Part shown: positions 17,384 through 26,990 of the stretch, piece after piece
Layout of the letters: each line of letters opens with the position of its first letter
How positions within the stretch are numbered: the stretch's first letter is position 1
Origin: an uncultured Prevotellaceae bacterium
GTDB lineage: Bacteria > Bacteroidota > Bacteroidia > Bacteroidales > Muribaculaceae
Direction: 5' to 3'
Assembly: GCA_900318205.1 (NCBI GenBank)
Contig: ONJS01000019.1
Location: 1-62,275, forward strand
DNA length: 62,275 bases
Position numbers and translations under genes: made by a program
The notes under the pieces: generated by a model
Seen by the model: the letters and a program-made list of their open reading frames with translations, nothing else
What the model was told of the DNA's origin: nothing
Database searches by the model: none

Positions 17384-17420
17384 ATTCCTCATGCCCATCG
17401 CGGGCGTGAGGGATTGTTCT
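17384..17420 (+). terminator. Cluster-type terminator after the dockerin scrap
   Basis: ATTCCTCATGCCC pairs with GGGCGTGAGGGAT, followed by TGTTCT. The flanking bases (CAAAGTCAAGTTATAT before, ATTCATAGAGCG after) match those at 13148-13220. Confidence 0.7.
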
Positions 17421-17498
17421 ATTCATAGAGCGAAAAAAGCCGCCAGCACCATTGTTTGTAATGCTGAAGGTAATTATATGAACTGGTATTAAAGCTAT

Positions 17499-19709
17499 TT
17501 AAGCATAGCTGTGCATACCGCCGAGGATGAAGTTTACGCCAAAGTAAGTGATCAACACGCTCAGGAAAGCGATGATGCAGTAGCCGTGGAAAAACATGGG
17601 CTTGCGGAACATAGGCAATGACTGGCCGTGCAAGGGCAGGGCATAGATGATGAGGGTAATCAGGGCCCACACCTCTTTGGGGTCCCAACTCCAGTAGGAG
17701 CCCCACGACACATTGGCCCAGATGGCTCCAATAAACACGCCGATGGTCAGCAGGAAGACAGCAGGGTAGAGGATGACCTGTCCGACGACGTGCAGACGCT
17801 CGACCACCTCCTTATTATTCCGCAGGGTGAGTGCCATCACACCTCCCAGCATAAGGAACGCCAGTAGGGCATAGGCTATCATGATGACGGCTACATGGAT
17901 GCTCAGCAGTGGTGACACGAGCACAGGCATGAGTTGTGTGATCTGAGGATTACTCTCGCCGAAGGAGGCCACCATCAACGATAAACCTGCCGTGAGGATG
18001 CCGAATGGCAAAACCAGCATTGACTTTCTTGCCGTCAGCAGGGTGATGGCTACTGTCGCCCATGCCATGAACTGCATCGTCTCAAATCCGTTACTCATGG
18101 GCACGTGGCCGCTGATGATCCATCTCAGGGTGAGTGCCATGGTGAGATATGCCAGCGACAGGGCGAGCACAGCAATTGCACCTGATCTTGCCCAGCGTGG
18201 CAGCTGTCGCGACTGCGCCACGCAGCGGCAGGTGATGATGAACAGGACGATGCCCAGTGTGGCGAGCGCCATTGACAACGGACGGTCCCATTCCATGCTG
18301 TTATAGAGCTTCTCGGCACGGAAAGCGGTGTCGCTGGGCAGCATGGCGCCACATTCCTTGGCTTGATATTTCTTGAGTTTGGCAATGAATTGGTGCGCTC
18401 CGTTCCAGTCCTGACGGGCAATCATCTCGTAGAGGTAGTCCATGCCGCTGCGCATGAACAGCCACTTGCCGTCGTCGATGTCATGAGGGATATCAAGCGA
18501 ACCGTGGCTGTACCACTCGAGGTGACCACCATGATTGAGCGGGAACAACTTCAGCATCGTGCCGTTAGCCACCATATTGGCAATCTGGTAACGCTCATCA
18601 GCTTCGCCCAAGGCCCTAATAGTCGCTTGGTCATCAATCGCTTGCAAGCTATCAATGGCTTGTTGCATAGCTCCGCTTGAGACTGTGCGGTAGAAGTCCT
18701 CGAGTGAGGCATACTTGCCCTCGATATTCAGCAGATGACGTACATTACCGTTCTTGACCTTAATCATGGGCTCGTTTTTCCAGTCATCATAGAAGAAAAC
18801 CCATCCCGATGCCACTTGCTCGGCCGTTAGCCCCTTGTAGGACGGTTTGCCATAGAGTTTGGCGGTGAATTGGCGCGCAAAGGTCTGGAAGGGACAGATG
18901 CGGTTGTTATAGAGGATGTAAAGATCACCCATGCTTGCAGCCACATCACGCGGCAGCGTTTGTGGCTGAGCATTCATGGCTGCCGTCGAACATACCAGCA
19001 GCAATAGCGCAGCAGTTCCTCGCTTGAGCGCAGGATGACGCAACAGGTTCCTGAAGCCAGCGCGACGGTCCAGGAGCACCGCTATCATGCCCACCAGCAA
19101 CAAGCCATAGCCCGCATAGGTCACCCCGATGCCCCACGGGTCATGGGCGACTGTAAAGATGGCACCTCGTCCCTCGGCATCATAGCCCGACTGGTAGAAA
19201 CGGTAGCCGCGATGAGAGAACACTTTGTTCATAGACACCGTGCCACTAACGGGCACTCCTTTACCGTCATCCACCTCAATCATACTGACAAAGTCCATTG
19301 GGGCAGGCGTGCCAGGATATGTTTGAATGTCAAATGACTTGAGCGTGACGGTGAACGGCAGGGTGTGCTGTTGGCCGTCGGTGGTCTTGAAAACATTGAG
19401 CGCTTGACCGGTAACGGCATGCATTTTACCATGCAATGCCGTGAACCAGGTGATGCCGGCCCCTGCCAAGATCACCAGCAGCGACAGGTGCAGTAGCATG
19501 ACCGATGGCCGTTTCCACATCTTGCGTAACAGCAGGTAACATAATCCAGAGACAGCGATTGCAGCCCATAAGACTATAAAGGCGATGTTGTCATAAAACC
19601 AGGCTCTGGCGGTCGGTGTGCCGTTGGTTTTCTCAATCACTGTTGCTGCCGCCAGCACGATGAGCATGATGATGAGACAGCCAAAGGAGATTCGTTTCAA
19701 TGTCTTCAT
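17499..19709 (-). CDS. Fused ResB-CcsA cytochrome c biogenesis protein (system II)
   Basis: 736 residues, inner membrane. N-terminal ResB/CcsB-like part: helices at about 8-27, 41-60 and 70-90, a periplasmic domain, and a helix near 195-215. A long periplasmic segment (about 245-460) follows. The C-terminal CcsA-like part has six or more helices and the haem-handling WWD-type motif (NVSWGSYWSWDPKEVWAL, about residue 670), plus nearby His residues. The family carries haem across the membrane and attaches it to CxxCH sites. The di-haem lipoprotein gene 89 bases upstream in the same direction is the obvious client. Confidence 0.88.
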   Translation of the reverse strand: MKTLKRISFGCLIIMLIVLAAATVIEKTNGTPTARAWFYDNIAFIVLWAAIAVSGLCYLLLRKMWKRPSVMLLHLSLLVILAGAGITWFTALHGKMHAVTGQALNVFKTTDGQQHTLPFTVTLKSFDIQTYPGTPAPMDFVSMIEVDDGKGVPVSGTVSMNKVFSHRGYRFYQSGYDAEGRGAIFTVAHDPWGIGVTYAGYGLLLVGMIAVLLDRRAGFRNLLRHPALKRGTAALLLLVCSTAAMNAQPQTLPRDVAASMGDLYILYNNRICPFQTFARQFTAKLYGKPSYKGLTAEQVASGWVFFYDDWKNEPMIKVKNGNVRHLLNIEGKYASLEDFYRTVSSGAMQQAIDSLQAIDDQATIRALGEADERYQIANMVANGTMLKLFPLNHGGHLEWYSHGSLDIPHDIDDGKWLFMRSGMDYLYEMIARQDWNGAHQFIAKLKKYQAKECGAMLPSDTAFRAEKLYNSMEWDRPLSMALATLGIVLFIITCRCVAQSRQLPRWARSGAIAVLALSLAYLTMALTLRWIISGHVPMSNGFETMQFMAWATVAITLLTARKSMLVLPFGILTAGLSLMVASFGESNPQITQLMPVLVSPLLSIHVAVIMIAYALLAFLMLGGVMALTLRNNKEVVERLHVVGQVILYPAVFLLTIGVFIGAIWANVSWGSYWSWDPKEVWALITLIIYALPLHGQSLPMFRKPMFFHGYCIIAFLSVLITYFGVNFILGGMHSYA

Positions 19710-19798
19710 TTGAAAAAAGTTGAAAAGGTGGAGAGTGCTTAGAGCGACTCTCCACCCGTCTTAAAATGTTTAATATGTATGAAGAGCAGTTATTGTCA

Positions 19799-21394
19799 TT
19801 AAATCGACTCGATGAAAGTGACCATCGCGTCACGGTCAGCCTTGCTGAGTTCACGGAATTTCTCAATGCTGCGGCGGGCATCACTCTTGGCGTTACCGTG
19901 CCACATGATGGCTTCGATGACGTTGCGGGCGCGGCAGTCATGCAGACGGTCGTCGGCACCAGTGCATTTCTTGCTCAGGCCACGGCCCCACAGCGGGGTG
20001 GTGCGGCACCAGCCCGTGCGGATATCGTTGACCATGTACATGCGGTGCTGAATCAGGTCACTATAGGGCCAGATGGTCTGGTGAGGATAGCGGGGCAGCA
20101 TGTCGGCATAGGCTCCTACAAAGAAATTGTTCGGGTCGCGGATGACGTCGTCGCCAGTGGTCCAACTGGGGCGGTGGCAATAGGCGCAGCCAATCTCGGT
20201 GAACAACTCCTTGCCACGCTGGAATTCGGTGCTGTTCACGTTGCGGGCGGCAGGAACAGCGAGTCCACGGTGCCATGCCATGAGGTCGATGTACTCCTGG
20301 TCAGTCATTTCTACATCGAGGGTTTTACTCATCAGGTAGTTGTAGATATCGGTCTCGGGATCACCCGTCACGTTCTGTTTGGGGAAGTACTTGTAGAAGT
20401 CGGCCTGCACCTCAGGATCCTTGCTGGCAACGGTAGCATAGGCCGCCGTCATGTAGTGGTAACGACGGTCGCTGCGGGTCACGTTGGTGATGTTCCAGAT
20501 GGCGTTGGCTCCCGCACCGTCCTGCAGGTTGGCACGCGACAACGCATAGGTGTAACGGCGCACATACTTGGTGCCGTCGCCTTGTACGTTGTTGGTATAA
20601 TAGATAAAGTCACTGCCGTTCCAGATAACAGGATTCAGACTCACGCCAGCGGCTTGCTCAGCCTCATATTGGGCTCGGATGTCCTTCTCGTCGATAGCGT
20701 CGAGCAGTCCGGTACCGTAGAGTCCGATGGTGCTTTCCAGGCGCACGCGCAACTGGCTGTAGTCAATGTCTTTTCCACCGACTTGCAGCGGCACGTAGAA
20801 TGCGCTCTGCGGGATGGTAACCTCGGGATAGATCAGGCTATAAGTTTCTCCGTCGGGGAAGCGGTTGCCCCATTCGTCGGTGTACTCCTTCCAGTCGATG
20901 ACAATCTGCTTCTCGTCAATAGGAGCCTTAAAGGGTTTCTGTGCATTGGTCTGCGGCATACCGGTCAGCGACGACAGATAGGTGTCGTTCTCGTCAGTCA
21001 GGACGAGCAGGTAACCGTTGCCTTGCACATTGGAATTGTAGTTCAATTGCCGTGCACCATGGCCATAGCTGGGGTGACAGGTGATGCAGGCGTCACGCAC
21101 CCACAACGGGCCCAGACCGCGCATCGGGGTTGACTCATCATCATCGATGTCAAAGGGCGACTCAAAAATGCGTTCGCCGCGCTTGAACGATGCCAGCAGA
21201 CCCTGCTTGTTGATGGCTTCGGTTTCTTGCTCATAGGCCGACGCTGTAACGTTGCTCGTAGTTCCCAGTTTGCCGCCAGCGTAATAGTAGTCGGGCAATT
21301 CTGGCACTACCTCGCTGCCGCCATTGTTTTTATCGTCATGGCAAGATGTCAACGCGATAGCCGTCAAGGCTAAAAAGATCCATTTTTTCTTCAT
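19799..21394 (-). CDS. Di-haem c-type lipoprotein, DUF1111/DHOR (thiol oxidoreductase-like) family
   Basis: About 531 residues from the ATG at 21394, chosen because it gives a lipoprotein signal (MKKKWIFLALTAIALTSC); a longer upstream frame has no signal. The Cys is followed by HDDKNN, an acidic run like the Bacteroidota lipoprotein export signal, so surface exposure is likely (inference). Two haem-binding motifs are visible: CITCH near residue 105 and CAYCH near residue 420. The family is related to MauG/cytochrome c peroxidases and is often found beside imelysin genes. The exact substrate is not established. It lies 23 bases after the imelysin gene and before the ResB-CcsA gene. Confidence 0.85.
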   Translation of the reverse strand: MKKKWIFLALTAIALTSCHDDKNNGGSEVVPELPDYYYAGGKLGTTSNVTASAYEQETEAINKQGLLASFKRGERIFESPFDIDDDESTPMRGLGPLWVRDACITCHPSYGHGARQLNYNSNVQGNGYLLVLTDENDTYLSSLTGMPQTNAQKPFKAPIDEKQIVIDWKEYTDEWGNRFPDGETYSLIYPEVTIPQSAFYVPLQVGGKDIDYSQLRVRLESTIGLYGTGLLDAIDEKDIRAQYEAEQAAGVSLNPVIWNGSDFIYYTNNVQGDGTKYVRRYTYALSRANLQDGAGANAIWNITNVTRSDRRYHYMTAAYATVASKDPEVQADFYKYFPKQNVTGDPETDIYNYLMSKTLDVEMTDQEYIDLMAWHRGLAVPAARNVNSTEFQRGKELFTEIGCAYCHRPSWTTGDDVIRDPNNFFVGAYADMLPRYPHQTIWPYSDLIQHRMYMVNDIRTGWCRTTPLWGRGLSKKCTGADDRLHDCRARNVIEAIMWHGNAKSDARRSIEKFRELSKADRDAMVTFIESI

Positions 21395-21417
21395 GACTTG
21401 TAGATTTATGTGGTTAA

Positions 21418-22572
21418 TTATTCTATTGCTTCGATAGCTGCATCGAGGGCATCGAGCAAATTGTTGCAAGCGTCAACGGCCTTCTGGGTCTCACTCTTGC
21501 TCAGGTGGTTGCGGAAGGGGGCGGGCATATTGGACACCTCTTTGAGGGCATTGTCGATGGCAGTGCGCACATTGCCGTCGAGTGTGGCGTTCACCTTATT
21601 CATATAGGCGGCCATCGAATTGTTGTTGACCGAGCCGTCGAGCGAGCCAAAGTAGGCGTTGCGCACGCTGCGGATGTTGTCTGTGAAGTCGGCAATTGAG
21701 TTCCAGCTGTACCACGATTCGACGTCAAGCACATTACCCGAGTTCACAGGGTCGGTAATCTTGGTGTTACCCACCTCGTCGCTGATGTCGCTGGCACCAG
21801 TCAGGATTTGCTCCATGGCTGCGAGTTGAGTCTTATACAGGCTATTGCCTGCCTTGCCGGCATCAATCATATTTTCACCATAGTTGAATGTGGGTTCCAA
21901 CTCATAGTCCTCAAGTTGGGCACGCTTGGCGCTGCTGATGTTGCTCATGCCGGCCCATGAAGCCTCAAGACGTACGGTCTGATTTGCCAGATCCTCGGCC
22001 ACTGCGGCGTTGTAGATGAGTTCACGCTCGCTGATGTCGTCCACGTTGCGGGCTGCGCCGTCACGGAACAGCACATACTCAACAGCGTGGAATCCCAGCA
22101 GGCCATAGCCCAGCGTGGCAAAGGCGTCGGCGCCGGCACCCTCCTCATCAAGGGCCTCAATAAGGGCGTTGTTGTTCAAGATATTGTCAAGTTGTGACTT
22201 CTGCAGAGGCCACGAGTCGATGTGCGGGTCGATATTGTAATCGGCGGCAGCACCGAACAGAAATGCCTCGCTCAGTTCCCAGTACTTGCGGGCGCTGATC
22301 CACTTGTTGCAGCACTCCTGCACCTTGCTCTGCGTGGGATTCTCGCGCAACTGTTGGCAAAGTGTTGCCAGCTCGTTGGCTTCGTCAGCCAGTGACTTGT
22401 AGGTCGGAATAACCACGCCGTTCACATATTGGGTGATAATGGCGGTCTTTTTGCTGTCAAGCTGGCTTGGATCGGGCTCATTGTTGTCATTACCGCACGA
22501 GGTGAAACTGATGCTCATGGTTGCTAACACAGCAATCAAGAGCGATTTCTTGAGTAGATTAATTGCTTTCAT
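21418..22572 (-). CDS. Imelysin-family (M75-like) lipoprotein
   Basis: 384 residues. Lipoprotein signal MKAINLLKKSLLIAVLATMS then FTSC, with GNDNNEPD after the Cys (acidic, export-signal-like). The imelysin fold covers about 45-380. The family GxHxxE motif is present as GFHAVEYVLF near residue 165, with a PHIDSWPL stretch before it. Imelysin-like proteins (IrpA, EfeO relatives) are iron-regulated and thought to take part in iron uptake; peptidase activity is doubtful for most. It lies second in the operon after a porin. Confidence 0.87.
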   Translation of the reverse strand: MKAINLLKKSLLIAVLATMSISFTSCGNDNNEPDPSQLDSKKTAIITQYVNGVVIPTYKSLADEANELATLCQQLRENPTQSKVQECCNKWISARKYWELSEAFLFGAAADYNIDPHIDSWPLQKSQLDNILNNNALIEALDEEGAGADAFATLGYGLLGFHAVEYVLFRDGAARNVDDISERELIYNAAVAEDLANQTVRLEASWAGMSNISSAKRAQLEDYELEPTFNYGENMIDAGKAGNSLYKTQLAAMEQILTGASDISDEVGNTKITDPVNSGNVLDVESWYSWNSIADFTDNIRSVRNAYFGSLDGSVNNNSMAAYMNKVNATLDGNVRTAIDNALKEVSNMPAPFRNHLSKSETQKAVDACNNLLDALDAAIEAIE

Positions 22573-22611
22573 TGTTAGATGTTGTTTGTTTATAGTTTTT
22601 ATTAATTATAA

Positions 22612-23937
22612 TCAGATGTGGAACAGACCGCTGTAGCAGATGCCCAGACTCACTGTCGGCTCGTTGTTGTACTGCAATGACAGGATACGGTAACTGTACT
22701 CTCCCTTGATAGCAATCTGTGGGATAGGGTAGTAGTTCACGCCTGCGGTGACCTTTTGGCGTTGCCACATTTTCTCATCGGTCATGTTCTTGACGGTCTT
22801 GTACATTGAGTCATAGTAGTCATAGCGGCCGAAGACGTAGAAGCGCTGTTCGCGTTCGCGCATCGAAGCAATCTGCGAGAAGATGTCGTAACCGGCCTCG
22901 ATTCCCAGGGCAATGGCAGCCTCGCCGATGTTGGTCTTGGGCGAAGGCGAATCGGCGCGGGTGGACATGTTGGCTGATGTGATTTCGAGTGAATTGCTCA
23001 AGTGGCCGTAGTCAAAGTTGCCGCGGGCAATGAAGTTGTGGTCATTGTACAGGAAGTCAAATGCACCGATGGCCACAGTGCCGTGCAGGCCCTTGTATTT
23101 GCCGGTGGCATTGAGCGTGTTATTGGCACTGTTGCCAAGATAGCCACTCACACTCAAGCGCAGGCCCTTGATGCTGTAGTTGTCGATGCGTATGGCTCCA
23201 GCATAGGCTGTCGCCATCTTGAACTCGTAGGGGCTTCCCGATCCGTCATGAATCCAACCCTTGTTGCCAAATCGGTCGGCATCCAGACCAGCCAGGAACA
23301 TGGCTTCATAACGCCAGTCGCCAGCCTTGCCCCACAGGCTCACACCCGTCTCATGCCATGTACAGGGCAGGATGGTGTTCTCGCCCTCGGGACGATAGAC
23401 GGTAAAGAATTCGGTAGGCAGGTGGGCATTGTTGGTGCCGCCCACGGGCACAACCATGTGGCCCATGCGCAGGTTCAACGCCGGGGCGAAGGATTTCTGC
23501 AGCCAGAATTGCTCCAGGGCGACCTCGCCGCCACGCTCGATTTCCGACTCATATTCGCCGGTCTCTTCCTCTTCAATCTCTACGGCGCTCTCGGTACCAC
23601 CATGCTCAAACTCAATCTCAGTCCCCAAGGACCATCCCTTACCGAAGTCGTAGCCCATATAGATGACCACGTGGGGCAGGTCGAACTGGCCGTAGCCCTT
23701 GTCGTTCTTGTATAAGTCGGCATTGGTGTAGCGCTTGTAGTTGTTGCTGTAGAACATGCGGCTGGCCACAGCCTCGCCATAACCGCCTATTGTCAGGCGA
23801 TGCTTTGTTGATTCAACCTGTTCGGTAGTTGCAGCATTGTCATCAGCCGTTTTTTTCTCCAACAGGTTGTCAGCATTTACATTCAACGTGCCCAACAACA
23901 GTAGCGTCAAAGATGAATATAAAATTTTATTGATCAT
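22612..23937 (-). CDS. Outer-membrane porin-like beta-barrel protein
   Basis: 441 residues with signal peptide MINKILYSSLTLLLLGTLNV. The rest alternates polar and aromatic residues as in 16-strand porins (GGYGEAVASRMFYSNNYKRY near the start, terminal LGICYSGLFHI). An acidic loop (VEIEEEETGEYESEIERGGE, about residues 120-140) could attract cations. It leads the porin-imelysin-dihaem-CcsBA operon and may admit iron or small ligands to the periplasm; that link is inference from position. The promoter is at 23990-23960. Confidence 0.78.
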   Translation of the reverse strand: MINKILYSSLTLLLLGTLNVNADNLLEKKTADDNAATTEQVESTKHRLTIGGYGEAVASRMFYSNNYKRYTNADLYKNDKGYGQFDLPHVVIYMGYDFGKGWSLGTEIEFEHGGTESAVEIEEEETGEYESEIERGGEVALEQFWLQKSFAPALNLRMGHMVVPVGGTNNAHLPTEFFTVYRPEGENTILPCTWHETGVSLWGKAGDWRYEAMFLAGLDADRFGNKGWIHDGSGSPYEFKMATAYAGAIRIDNYSIKGLRLSVSGYLGNSANNTLNATGKYKGLHGTVAIGAFDFLYNDHNFIARGNFDYGHLSNSLEITSANMSTRADSPSPKTNIGEAAIALGIEAGYDIFSQIASMREREQRFYVFGRYDYYDSMYKTVKNMTDEKMWQRQKVTAGVNYYPIPQIAIKGEYSYRILSLQYNNEPTVSLGICYSGLFHI

Positions 23938-23959
23938 AATAGAGTTAGTTTATCGGCTG

Positions 23960-23990
23960 CAAAATTACCTTGGCGGTGATGATTTTGAAA
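23960..23990 (-). promoter_or_regulatory. Promoter of the porin/imelysin/di-haem operon
   Basis: Minus strand: TTTC (23990-23987, one mismatch to TTTG), 19-base spacer, TAATTTTG (23967-23960). No clear Fur-like palindrome was seen. The rest of the 371-base gap up to 24308 holds only the terminator at 24211-24243. Confidence 0.6.
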
Positions 23991-24210
23991 TCGCTAAAAA
24001 AGATGAAATTAAACCTTGGCTATCCCCAAAATCGGTTAGGTCATGCTTCAAATGTTTATCTGCAGAACCACTAACTGAAAAGAGGATAAGCCGGAATTTT
24101 TCAACACCCTCCAATCGCTAGGCATGACCAAGCGGCTTACACCGTGAGGCAAAATCAAAGACAAAGCAAGGAGCAATCGCAGCCGCGGGCGTTTCTCTCC
24201 TTACCAATGA

Positions 24211-24243
24211 AAAAAACCTCGGAACACACTGCGTTTCCGAGGC
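24211..24243 (-). terminator. Terminator of the four-gene secreted-protein operon
   Basis: On the minus strand CCTCGGAA and TTCCGAGG arms with a 10-nt loop, followed by six T residues. It lies 66 bases past the stop at 24309. Confidence 0.85.
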
Positions 24244-24308
24244 TTAAAACTGATATGTAAAAGTATTATGGTCAGTATTGATCAATGAGAATTTACATTG
24301 CTTTTCTC

Positions 24309-25157
24309 TTAATTGGTTTTCATTTCATTTACAGTGATGGACATATCATCCATATTGAATCTCATGATGACAGGCGGGTCAAATGCGGTGGATAAAACAC
24401 TAACCGATTTCATCTCAAAGAGGTCGCGTGCATAGAGCAATGCATTACAGATATCAGTGGGCGTGAAAAACGGATTGTCTACAGTGTGTGAATGTATCAC
24501 TTCCACGGCCTGCGTGTCATCGCCTGTCTGTCTGATGTCAATAGGTATGTAAGAATGATGGAAACGATGAAATTCTATCAAGTTGCTATCGATGTCAATA
24601 TCCACATAACAATCGTTTCCGAATGGTATTACTCCATCGAGGGTTGTTCTCGTCAGCAGATACACTCTGATTCTATTTGTGTCAAGACAAATCAGGTCAA
24701 TGCATGTCAATCCATCTTGAATGGTGTAGATGCTGTCTCCATAGGTCTCTAGGATGTGGTTAAATATGCTGGATCTAATGTGAGCTGCATTGCGTTCATC
24801 TTCGGCCATTGGTCGTACTGTATCATCCCATGACAGGCTGAAGTCATTTATGTCAAGGGTGCAACTGAACATCACACTATCTTGAGAGTAATAAAAAAGG
24901 GTGAGATTGCCGTTGTCATCCAGTTGCGTGGCCGAACCATCGACACTCGACAAATCTGCAGTAGCATGCTCAGCAAACAGATCAGATGTCATCCATGATA
25001 ATTTCTGGTAGATGTAAAGCCACTGGCCCTCTTGCAAGATGCTGTCATTGATGACTGCCAGTTCGTCTTGACTGGGCAACTTGCTGCCTGCTGTCCGATC
25101 GGGTTGAGCCACACAAAGCATCGGCAACAGCAGAATGAGTGATAATAAATGTTTCAT
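24309..25157 (-). CDS. Secreted protein of unknown function
   Basis: 282 residues from the ATG at 25157, which opens a signal peptide (MKHLLSLILLLPMLCVAQ); a longer frame exists but its N-terminus (RRRISRNINA) is not a signal. The mature protein is acidic, predicted beta-rich (NGNLTLFYYSQDSVMFSCTL, CYVDIDIDSNLIEFHRFHHS) and without recognisable motifs. It is last of four co-oriented genes for small secreted proteins (17-base gap to the one before). Confidence 0.7.
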   Translation of the reverse strand: MKHLLSLILLLPMLCVAQPDRTAGSKLPSQDELAVINDSILQEGQWLYIYQKLSWMTSDLFAEHATADLSSVDGSATQLDDNGNLTLFYYSQDSVMFSCTLDINDFSLSWDDTVRPMAEDERNAAHIRSSIFNHILETYGDSIYTIQDGLTCIDLICLDTNRIRVYLLTRTTLDGVIPFGNDCYVDIDIDSNLIEFHRFHHSYIPIDIRQTGDDTQAVEVIHSHTVDNPFFTPTDICNALLYARDLFEMKSVSVLSTAFDPPVIMRFNMDDMSITVNEMKTN

Positions 25158-25174
25158 AATGTATCGTGGTGCAT

Positions 25175-26242
25175 TTATATTTCGGCTGATTCTTCGTCGC
25201 GGACGTAGATGTTCCAATTGCGGGAGATCCACTCGATATATCGGGTTTCGATGTTCTGACGGATTCCTAGGTCAACCGCTTTCTCGTAGTAGCATTCTTT
25301 AGGCCATCCGTTCAAGAAAAATCCGTAATACTCTTTGACAATGACTTCGGCACCATTGGGCTTCGCGATTTTCAGCGAATCAACAATCTGGTCGCGCACC
25401 GCTTCCAGGCTGTCGTTAGCCATGTCGCTCACTAGCATTGACAGTGCACCGAAGCCAAAATCCATCAAGTCCTCGACAGGAATAGTCGTTGTTGTTTGCG
25501 TTGAGATGGCGTAATCGCCGTCAAAGTCTTCTTCCTCGTCCTCGATGGTGGTGTAGCCAACCTTGGCGGATATATGCTGGGGATAACCTTCTCCCTCGGC
25601 ATCAACTTCCTCAATTTCCTTCTCACCGAGGTCAAAGACGGAGCCGTGCAGACCGAAGAGATCGTCCAATTCCTCGTATGAGTCGCGGATGCCCTCCTGG
25701 GTTGAGAAATGGAGCAATAGGATGTTTTCCAGCGATTTTCGAGGCATGATGCTGTCCAGGTCAGGAATAGTGCTGTACAGCGTGTCGCATGTGGTCTTTA
25801 CACCCTTCTTGAGTTGGTCGCGTATCTTACGCCAGTTGGTGATGCTCTTGAGTTGTCCCGTCTCATCGGTTGTGAACTCGCACTCGACCGACAGCATCAA
25901 CTGGCTCATGGCATTAGTCATCAGGTTGGTGACCGTGTCGGCATCATGGAGGGTGAAGCTCAGCGGAATGTACTTCATCTTGTAACCGTCGCTGGTCGAG
26001 TCAGTTACCACTATCATGAACTCCTCCACATAGGACTCGCTGACTGTGGTATCGTTCCCTTGAATCTTGTACTTGTTGTGCGTCTGCCTGTAGGTCATCG
26101 TGTCGTTCTTGCAGAAGTAACCCACCACCGCAAGTTCGTCCTCGGATTCCTCTTGGCTTAACATCAGGTTCTGTGACCATACAGTCATGGTCACACCAGC
26201 CAAGCACAAATTCAATATGAGTGTCAAAATCAATCGTTTCAT
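25175..26242 (-). CDS. Secreted acidic protein of unknown function
   Basis: 355 residues, signal peptide MKRLILTLILNLCLAGVTMT then VWSQ. A central acidic stretch (GEKEIEEVDAEGEGY and IEDEEEDFDGDY, about 215-250) and many Asp/Thr-rich strands suggest an extracellular or periplasmic protein. The N-terminal half (residues 50-170) has the look of DUF6263-like bacterial proteins (threonine-rich YKMKYIPLSFTLHDADT), but this is not secure. Only 4 bases separate it from the gene upstream. Confidence 0.7.
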   Translation of the reverse strand: MKRLILTLILNLCLAGVTMTVWSQNLMLSQEESEDELAVVGYFCKNDTMTYRQTHNKYKIQGNDTTVSESYVEEFMIVVTDSTSDGYKMKYIPLSFTLHDADTVTNLMTNAMSQLMLSVECEFTTDETGQLKSITNWRKIRDQLKKGVKTTCDTLYSTIPDLDSIMPRKSLENILLLHFSTQEGIRDSYEELDDLFGLHGSVFDLGEKEIEEVDAEGEGYPQHISAKVGYTTIEDEEEDFDGDYAISTQTTTTIPVEDLMDFGFGALSMLVSDMANDSLEAVRDQIVDSLKIAKPNGAEVIVKEYYGFFLNGWPKECYYEKAVDLGIRQNIETRYIEWISRNWNIYVRDEESAEI

Positions 26243-26246
26243 AGTA

Positions 26247-26954
26247 TCAATTGGGATTAAAGAGATTCTGTTCTAACTGCAGGATGCGTGTTGCGTCAAA
26301 GTGGATTTCCAGGCCTGTATATCGTGTTAAAGAATGAGGAGGCAATTTGAACATGTCATGGCCGTCCTTTGTCAATGACTGGTTCGTTGGGCGGGGCAAA
26401 TCCAAACCTTGACTCATAATGGTATACTCATCATCCACACATGTCACCTTGTAAGGATACTCCTGCGACCCGTTGCCGCTATAATAAATGGCTTCCAGCA
26501 GCAGATTAAACCTCGCAATAGCAAGCTTCAGATTTTCGTCCTGCTGCATGGGTTGGTAATCAGCAATTTGTGGATTTTGGGTCAGGGCGCAAACGACATA
26601 GTAATAATTGTTGGACAGCGACAACGGATTGCGCTTTATAGCCTGTTCTATCAAGACCATTGCACTGTCGACTTTATCTTCGTTCAAAGCGGATCTAGCG
26701 TCGCGACTCTCGCTAAAAGGTGAAGCTCCGAAGTAAGATTTACCCATATAAGCCACCAATAGCTCTTTTGTCCTCAAGGTGGTATCGCCCAGTGCAGCAC
26801 GGTCTATCAAGGATTTAATGCTGTCAGGATTGTTTTCCACCAGGGCGCTGATTTCACTCCAAGTGATACGATAAGTCTCGTATTCTGCCTCATCAGTCGC
26901 ATGCATCGCAAATGCGCCTAAGATGAGGGTTGCAAATAACAGAAGATGTTTCAT
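26247..26954 (-). CDS. Secreted TPR-like protein, probable DUF4919 family
   Basis: 235 residues with signal peptide MKHLLLFATLILGAFAMHA. The mature part is largely helical with a repeat-like pattern (ALNEDKVDSAMVLIEQAIKRNPL), and the C-terminal half (DDEYTIMSQGLDLPRPTNQS) is like the Bacteroidales family DUF4919. No catalytic motif is evident. It is second in the four-gene operon. Confidence 0.68.
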   Translation of the reverse strand: MKHLLLFATLILGAFAMHATDEAEYETYRITWSEISALVENNPDSIKSLIDRAALGDTTLRTKELLVAYMGKSYFGASPFSESRDARSALNEDKVDSAMVLIEQAIKRNPLSLSNNYYYVVCALTQNPQIADYQPMQQDENLKLAIARFNLLLEAIYYSGNGSQEYPYKVTCVDDEYTIMSQGLDLPRPTNQSLTKDGHDMFKLPPHSLTRYTGLEIHFDATRILQLEQNLFNPN

Positions 26955-26990
26955 AGTGCAGTTTTGTTTACTTCTTACATAATTGTGATG

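Noticed and set aside
19766-21133. A 455-codon plus-strand open frame
   Set aside because: It runs antisense through the di-haem lipoprotein gene, which has a lipobox, two CxxCH motifs and operon context; the plus frame has no motif or promoter.
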